Part shown: in pieces, positions 12,964 through 16,548 of the stretch | Layout of the letters: each line of letters opens with the position of its first letter | Numbering within the stretch: position 1 is the stretch's first letter | NCBI GenBank assembly: GCA_937871635.1 | Contig: CALMNS010000497.1 | Coordinates: 1-16,548 of the forward strand | Length of the DNA stretch: 16,548 nt | Source of the DNA: an uncultured Solirubrobacter sp. | Lineage (GTDB): Bacteria > Actinomycetota > Thermoleophilia > Solirubrobacterales > Solirubrobacteraceae | Reading direction: 5' to 3' | Position numbers and translations under genes: made by a program | The notes under the pieces: model-generated | The model's database searches: none | The model's input: the letters and a program-made list of their open reading frames with translations, nothing else | Told to the model about the DNA's origin: nothing

Positions 12964-13967
12964 GACTCCAGGCGCTCCCGGAGTCGCGCGACGTAGTCCT
13001 GGGCGTGCCTGCGGCGCGTCTCGTCCGGGGGCGCCGGCCCCGCCTTCGACGCCGAGCCGCGCCGACGGCGCGCGAAGGCGGCCGGCTGTCCGGGCTCCGG
13101 GACACGGTCGTTGGCGAAGACGTGCTCTTCCACGAGCCGGTAAAGCCGGGCGCTCGGCGGCAGCCCGAGATGGCCGACGATCACCCCGAGCGCGGGGACC
13201 GGCATGGCTTGACGGAGGTCGAGGTATCCGCGCTCGAGCTCGCCGAGCACCTCGAGCTCCACGTCGGCGGCGGCGGCGACCTCCTGGAGCGACTCCTCGA
13301 GCTCGGCGCGCCGGGAGGCGACGGCCGCCGCGAAGGTCGGTGCGTCGGCGATCCGGCGCCACGACGAGCCGTATGGCACCGTCCGCAGCGCCTCCTCGCG
13401 ACGGAAGCCGATCCGCGGGTCGTCCGGCCCGGCGACAGCCGGGCCGTCCGGCAGCCCTTCGGGCCACCCCCCGGAGCGCAGCGCCGCGTCGTACGCGGCG
13501 TCGAGTCGCGACACGAGGCCGTCAGGGAGAAGGGCGAGGCGCTCGCCGATCTGCTCGCGCAGGACGGTGAGGTGGTTCCACACCTCCGCCATCGCGGGAT
13601 AGCCGATCAGGTCATCGAGCAGGGCGTCCCAGTCGCCGGCGAGACACACCTCGGCGCTGATCGGCAGCACGGTCGCCTGCTCGTCGCCGACCTCGACGAC
13701 GACGCCGACGAGCTGGCGGTCGACGCCTTCGCCCAGGACCGCGTGGACCGCTCCGGCAGCCGGCGCGATGTCGAGTTCGGCGGGCCTCGCGCGAACCGCT
13801 GGCGCGTCGATGGACGGCAGGTCACCGAGTTCGTGGTCGGTGACCTGACGGCTCCAGACGGCGAGCAACGCGGTGCAGCGGACGCAATCTGCGACATGCG
13901 CGCGCAGCGAGGCGTCGTCGGTGAGGGACATCGTGGTGAGTTCGAGCACTGAGGGGCATTCAGTCAT
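12960..13967 (-). CDS. Zinc-finger anti-sigma-like protein with C-terminal HTH-like domain
   Basis: A 335-aa soluble protein. Residues 24-31 (HVADCVRC) match H-x3-C-x2-C of the zinc-containing anti-sigma (ZAS/zf-HC2) motif, at the usual position near the N-terminus. The middle (~85-165) contains LVGVVVEVGDEQATVLPISAEV followed by YPAMAEVWNHLTVLREQIGERL, which I read as a beta-barrel-like plus helical region of unknown role. Residues ~222-270 (LQEVAAAADVELEVLGELERG...VPALGVIVGHLGL) resemble an XRE-type helix-turn-helix. The C-terminus is basic. ATG 13967 overlaps the sigma-like gene by 8 nt, and its stop overlaps the ImmA-type gene. It lacks the membrane segment of many anti-sigmas. It probably binds and restrains the neighbouring sigma-like factor. 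Confidence 0.72.
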   Translation of the reverse strand: MTECPSVLELTTMSLTDDASLRAHVADCVRCTALLAVWSRQVTDHELGDLPSIDAPAVRARPAELDIAPAAGAVHAVLGEGVDRQLVGVVVEVGDEQATVLPISAEVCLAGDWDALLDDLIGYPAMAEVWNHLTVLREQIGERLALLPDGLVSRLDAAYDAALRSGGWPEGLPDGPAVAGPDDPRIGFRREEALRTVPYGSSWRRIADAPTFAAAVASRRAELEESLQEVAAAADVELEVLGELERGYLDLRQAMPVPALGVIVGHLGLPPSARLYRLVEEHVFANDRVPEPGQPAAFARRRRGSASKAGPAPPDETRRRHAQDYVARLRERLES

Positions 13968-14949
13968 GGTGGGTGCCTTCCATGAACAGCGCATCGCGCA
14001 ATGCGTTCAGCAGGGCGCCGTGGCTGGCGCCGTCGGGGTCGCTCACCCGCCGCAGTGTGGCGGTGATCGCCCGCTGGTCGCCGTGCACGGTCCCGACCGC
14101 AACGCGCAGCTCCGACGCGAGCTCGCGGACGGACTGGTCGGCGAGCCACCCGCGCAGCACATCGACCTGGCGGCGGGTGAGCTCGGCGAGGACCGCGACG
14201 GCCAGCTCCGCGGCGGCGACCTGCTCGACGACGTCGTCGCCGGCCGGCACCGTGGCCGCCTCCTCGTCGAGCTCGTCGATGACGACCGGGCCGAGGTCGA
14301 ACCGCAGCACGAGCGCCCGCATCAGGTCAGCGAGGGTGAGGGTCGCATCGGTCGCAGCGAGCAGACCCGTCACGAAACGACGCAGCTCGTCGTGCTCGAG
14401 CAGCGGCGACAGCTTGCGAGCGTCGTCGCGGTACTGGATCGTTGTGAACTCGCCGAGCGCCCAGGCGGCGGACGCCAGGTCGCGATCGGCTCCTGACCAC
14501 GGAGGCCGACCGGCGGACCGCCACTCGGCGAGCCCCCAGGCGGCGTCCTGGTCCCGCGCGGCGGGGACGAGCACGAGCAGCTCCGGGTCCTCCTCGAGGA
14601 GCTGACGGACGCGGGCGAAGAGGTTCGTCGCCTGGCTGCGCTCGAGGCGGCTGATGAGGTGGCGCCGCAGGAACAGCTCCCCGATCCGCATGAACGAGCC
14701 GGGTGTCGCTGCCTCGTGGAGGATCGCGATGAGCTGACCCGTTCCGAACAGTCGGGCAGCGAGCCAGTCGGCGAGGACCTCATGTTCGGCCTCGCGGTCC
14801 CAATGCCGCGTTGGGCTGTAGTGCGGAGGCAGGCCGCCGTAGCGCACGAGACGAGCGACGGTCCGCTGCAACAACACGAGCAGCGAGGGGTGAAGCTCGC
14901 CCGTGCCGAGGCACGCCCGCCGGGCGGTCTCGAACTCGGAGGCGGTCAT
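13960..14949 (-). CDS. Sigma-70-family-like transcription factor
   Basis: A 329-aa protein. The C-terminal helix-turn-helix (residues ~250-302: LAVAVLAELTRRQVDVLRGWLADQSVRELASELRVAVGTVHGDQRAITATLRR) reads as sigma region 4, which contacts the -35 element. The N-terminal half (~70-120, GQLIAILHEAATPGSFMRIGELFLRRHLISRLER) is all-helical and could be a divergent region 2, but the typical aromatic signature is not obvious, so promoter melting is uncertain. The next gene is a ZAS-type anti-sigma-like protein, the standard sigma/anti-sigma order. ATG 14949 overlaps the stop of the preceding small gene (ATGA) and has GGGG upstream. An open frame extends to 15255 but that part is Arg-rich antisense-like sequence. 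It may drive its own operon and other genes. Confidence 0.62.
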   Translation of the reverse strand: MTASEFETARRACLGTGELHPSLLVLLQRTVARLVRYGGLPPHYSPTRHWDREAEHEVLADWLAARLFGTGQLIAILHEAATPGSFMRIGELFLRRHLISRLERSQATNLFARVRQLLEEDPELLVLVPAARDQDAAWGLAEWRSAGRPPWSGADRDLASAAWALGEFTTIQYRDDARKLSPLLEHDELRRFVTGLLAATDATLTLADLMRALVLRFDLGPVVIDELDEEAATVPAGDDVVEQVAAAELAVAVLAELTRRQVDVLRGWLADQSVRELASELRVAVGTVHGDQRAITATLRRVSDPDGASHGALLNALRDALFMEGTHHD

Positions 14950-15251
14950 GTCGTGCCCCGACGCTGGTGCAGGGCGAGGATCTGCGTTCGCTCGGGGTCG
15001 GGGATCTGGCCGATGTTCTGCGCGGCCTGGACGTCGGCCAGGTCGGCGGTGGCGCTCCAGCGGCCGAACCACCCGTCGGCGGTGAACTCCGGCTTGCTCG
15101 ACATCGGGGAGAATACGGCCGCCGGGACGCTCGCGGACCGAGGCGCGAGCCGGACAGTCCGGCCGACGATAGCGACAACCATGCACCACCGCACGACGTC
15201 CTTCTGTGAGGCGTTCGTGTTCCGGTCGTGTACGCGAACGACGTCCCCCAC
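14946..15251 (-). CDS. Small protein heading the operon, possibly PemK/MazF-like fold
   Basis: A 101-aa predicted protein starting at GTG 15251 and ending in a 4-nt overlap (ATGA) with the sigma-like gene. The beginning (GDVVRVHDRNTN) and the following strand pair (WCMVVAIVGRTVRLAPRSAS) resemble the start of SH3-barrel proteins such as PemK/MazF RNases ('GDIV.V...', then '..VVV...'). The C-terminal half (GWFGRWSATADLADVQAAQNIGQIPDPERTQIL) looks conserved and helical. The MazF resemblance is by eye and weak; the protein could instead be a binding module without RNase activity. The ribosome site is poor. It is the first gene of the right-hand operon, just downstream of the inverted repeat at 15262-15286. 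Confidence 0.5.
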   Translation of the reverse strand: MGDVVRVHDRNTNASQKDVVRWCMVVAIVGRTVRLAPRSASVPAAVFSPMSSKPEFTADGWFGRWSATADLADVQAAQNIGQIPDPERTQILALHQRRGTT

Positions 15252-15261
15252 GCAAGTAATG

Positions 15262-15286
15262 TCGCCAATCTACCGGCGATTGGCGA
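15262..15286 (-). promoter_or_regulatory. Palindromic operator over the right operon promoter
   Basis: TCGCCAATC (15262-15270) and GATTGGCGA (15278-15286) form a perfect 9-bp inverted repeat with a 7-bp spacer, centre to centre 16 bp. A minus-strand TAGATT box (15272-15267) lies inside it, 15 nt before the GTG start at 15251. This is the position expected for a repressor or autoregulator. The helix-turn-helix proteins of the operon are candidates. Confidence 0.6.
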
Positions 15287-15433
15287 ACCGCCCACGCTGT
15301 GCATCATGCTGATCATCGCCTCGCACGGCGGCCACCTTGAGTTCCCCTGCCCCAGCGGGTCGGATGGGCCGGTACACGGGCATCGAGCCCGTTGTTCAAA
15401 GCGAAGCGCCTTGGGAGTTGCGTTGAGCCACCG

Positions 15434-15451
15434 TGTCACAGGCATGTCACA
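15434..15451 (+). repeat. Paired TGTCACA repeats, putative right integrase arm site
   Basis: TGTCACA at 15434-15440 and 15445-15451, with the same 11-bp period and orientation as the left pair, ends 80 bp before the right core. The two pairs would flank the core symmetrically in the circular attP form. Confidence 0.6.
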
Positions 15452-15531
15452 AACGGGGCAGAAGCGACCGCAACTGAGCGCACCACAGCAGCCGCAAGCG
15501 CCGCGGCCTAGAGCCAAACGCACCTGCCACG

Positions 15532-15569
15532 CCGGAGAAGATGTCCGAGGACGCGAAGTTCGCGCTGGG
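15532..15569 (+). repeat. Attachment site attR (38-bp direct repeat, copy 2)
   Basis: An exact copy of 4889-4926, followed by TAC TGA in the DUF59 reading frame. It carries no upstream DUF59 sequence, so it is a detached 3' end of that gene. It is followed directly by a terminator hairpin, which indicates it is the original chromosomal end. Confidence 0.88.
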
Positions 15570-15683
15570 CTACTGAGCGGACCCCTCCGCTCTGTAGCGC
15601 GGATTCGCGTCGAGCATCCGGTCGAGGTCCTCGACGGCGAGGTCGACCGCCGGCCCAGGCCGGTTCGTCCCGGCCGCGGTCAC
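15570..15683 (-). CDS. Possible 37-aa ORF at the island edge
   Basis: A short minus-strand ORF (GTG 15683 to TAG 15572-15570) encodes a segment with plausible protein composition (AVDLAVEDLDRMLDANPRYR). It lies 21 nt after the hydroxyacyl-CoA dehydrogenase stop and could be read with it. Its stop codon is made by the first bases beyond the island repeat and overlaps the antisense of the DUF59 end. It has no clear ribosome site or known family. Confidence 0.3.
   Translation of the reverse strand: MTAAGTNRPGPAVDLAVEDLDRMLDANPRYRAEGSAQ
15575..15592 (+). terminator. Original DUF59 terminator, now orphaned
   Basis: GAGCGGA (15575-15581) and TCCGCTC (15586-15592) form a perfect 7-bp stem with a CCCC loop, beginning within the TGA stop codon of the detached DUF59 end. 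Before insertion it would have closed the DUF59 transcript, facing the convergent dehydrogenase gene. There is no T-run. Confidence 0.55.
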
Positions 15684-15704
15684 GAGGGCGTGCTGGCGCG
15701 GAGG

Positions 15705-16548
15705 TCAGTCATCCCACGCGCGGAGCCGGTCGAGCAAGGCGCTGAGCTCGCCGTACGCGCGGTCGCGCCAGGCGATCATCGCGGCGGCGTCCTCGGGGTC
15801 GTGATCGAGGAAGCCACCGCCGGCCTTTACGCCGAGGCGGCCTTCGGCGACGCGGGTGGCAACGGCCTCGGGCACGGCCATCCTCGCGCCGAGGCCGGCT
15901 TCCAGCGCCTCGAACGCGCCGTAATAGACGTCGAGGCCGGCCATGTCAGCGATGGTGAACGGACCGAAGAACGGCAGGCGGAACCCGAAGGAGGTGCGGA
16001 CCACCTCGTCGACGACCTCGGCGGACGCGATCCCATCCTCGACGATCGTCGAGGCCTCCTTGAACATCGCGAACTGGATTCTGTTCGCGACGAAACCCGG
16101 CCCGTCGCCCACGACCGACGGTGACTTCCCGAGTCGCCGCAGCACGCCGGACATCCGCTCGACCACGTCGGCGGAAGTCTCCGGACCCGGGATGATCTCG
16201 ACGCACGGTACGTACTCCGCCGGGAAGAACCAGTGCGCGCCGATGAACCGTGACGGCACGCGGAACGTGGAGCTCAGGCGCGCGACCGGGATCGCCGACG
16301 TGTTCGTGGCCACGATGCACGTCTCCGGCGCGGAGGACTCGATCTCCGCGTAGACCGCGGCCTTGACGCTCGGGTTCTCGGTCACCGCTTCGAATACGAG
16401 GTCGACGCCCGCCACCGCGCCCTTCACCGAGGTACCGGCCTGCAACTGCGCTCCGACGCGCTCGGCTGCATCCGCGGGCATCAACCCGGCGGCGGCGGCG
16501 GCGGCGGCTCGGGCGATCGCCCGGTCGCGTCCCGCGGCCGCGGCCTCT
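15705..16548 (-). CDS. 3-hydroxyacyl-CoA dehydrogenase (partial, N-terminus outside window)
   Basis: The last 280 or so residues of an NAD-dependent 3-hydroxyacyl-CoA dehydrogenase (3HCDH family), which oxidises (S)-3-hydroxyacyl-CoA to 3-oxoacyl-CoA in fatty acid or aromatic acid breakdown. The nucleotide-binding GxGxxG lies beyond the window edge. Visible family segments are VDLVFEAVTENPSVKAAVYAEI, ATNTSAIPVARLSS, and FIGAHWFFPAEYVPCVEII with the catalytic histidine (GAHWF). These are followed by GKSPSVVGDGPGFVANRIQF and the C-terminal helical domain (GPFTIADMAGLDVYYGAFE, then LGVKAGGGFLDH). The frame is open to 16547, so the gene continues outside. It is convergent with the DUF59 end and belongs to the chromosomal backbone. 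Confidence 0.92.
   Translation of the reverse strand, partial: EAAAAGRDRAIARAAAAAAAGLMPADAAERVGAQLQAGTSVKGAVAGVDLVFEAVTENPSVKAAVYAEIESSAPETCIVATNTSAIPVARLSSTFRVPSRFIGAHWFFPAEYVPCVEIIPGPETSADVVERMSGVLRRLGKSPSVVGDGPGFVANRIQFAMFKEASTIVEDGIASAEVVDEVVRTSFGFRLPFFGPFTIADMAGLDVYYGAFEALEAGLGARMAVPEAVATRVAEGRLGVKAGGGFLDHDPEDAAAMIAWRDRAYGELSALLDRLRAWDD

Larger units (their letters stand above)
4889..15569. mobile_element. Integrative genomic island inserted at the 3' end of the DUF59 gene
   Basis: The segment is bounded by 38-bp perfect direct repeats consisting of the end of the DUF59 coding sequence. It carries a tyrosine recombinase directly inside the left end and has matching TGTCACA pairs inside each end. 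Outside the repeats lie housekeeping-type genes; inside lie a PIN RNase, a sigma/anti-sigma pair, an ImmA-type peptidase and a TPR-CHAT protease. One island unit (repeat start to repeat start) is 10,643 bp. No conjugation, replication or phage structural genes are visible, so it is likely a small integrative element that moves with outside help or is now fixed. Confidence 0.88.

Noticed and set aside
12155..13105. Extension of the DUF2188 frame to 397 aa
   Set aside because: Only the last 80 residues match DUF2188; the rest overlaps the ImmA-type gene in a wrong frame.
14950..15255. Extension of the sigma-like frame to 431 aa
   Set aside because: The extension is Arg-rich shadow sequence over the small first gene, which itself ends in an ATGA overlap with the ATG at 14949.
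15287..15531. Possible coding in the gap between the operon promoter and attR (a minus-strand frame with CPVCDMP)
   Set aside because: The frame has no continuation of conserved character, overlaps the arm-site repeats, and other frames look equally random; I read it as attachment and promoter DNA.

Overview
The window is very GC-rich, with dense genes, 1-8 nt gene overlaps and several apparently leaderless starts (a TANNNT box 6-7 nt before the first codon). This points to an actinobacterium; the gene set would suit a Thermoleophilia/Solirubrobacterales-like lineage, but that placement is only an impression. No rRNA, tRNA or CRISPR array was found.

Layout. (1) 1-4888, chromosomal backbone: a pyridine nucleotide-disulfide oxidoreductase (partial), a PRC-barrel protein, a small unknown protein, a translationally coupled trio on the minus strand (fxsA, a lipocalin/CrtC-like protein, a class I methyltransferase), a STAS-domain protein, and the 5' part of a MIP18/DUF59 iron-sulfur assembly gene. 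(2) 4889-15569, a roughly 10.6 kb integrative island. Its ends are marked by a 38-bp perfect direct repeat made of the last codons of the DUF59 gene. A tyrosine recombinase lies just inside the left end, and paired TGTCACA motifs, probably recombinase arm sites, sit 80-85 bp inside each end. (3) 15570-16548, backbone again: the original DUF59 terminator, a possible tiny ORF, and a partial 3-hydroxyacyl-CoA dehydrogenase.

The island has two cargo blocks. The left block, on the plus strand, holds the integrase, a 10-codon leader ORF, an unrecognised 295-aa protein and a PIN-domain RNase; the last three are linked by overlapping stop and start codons. A structured, partly purine-rich non-coding stretch and a frameshifted gene remnant follow. 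The right block is a minus-strand operon read from 15251 to 8394: a small possibly PemK-like protein, a sigma-70-like factor, a zinc-finger (ZAS-type) anti-sigma-like protein, an ImmA/IrrE-type metallopeptidase with two zinc ribbons and a C-terminal helix-turn-helix, a DUF2188 protein, a His/Cys-rich GRDP-like protein, and a 998-aa TPR-CHAT caspase-like protease. The first four genes overlap one another, and a 9-bp inverted repeat covers the probable promoter.

The right block is the most interesting part. It combines a sigma/anti-sigma pair with two candidate regulatory proteases on a mobile element. It recalls the logic of the type III-E CRISPR Craspase locus (TPR-CHAT protease, sigma inhibitor, sigma factor) but with no CRISPR parts, and I propose it as a protease-triggered transcriptional or defence switch. 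Two apparent single-base frameshifts, in the integrase N-terminus and in the gene after the CHAT protease, suggest either decay of the island or sequencing errors.
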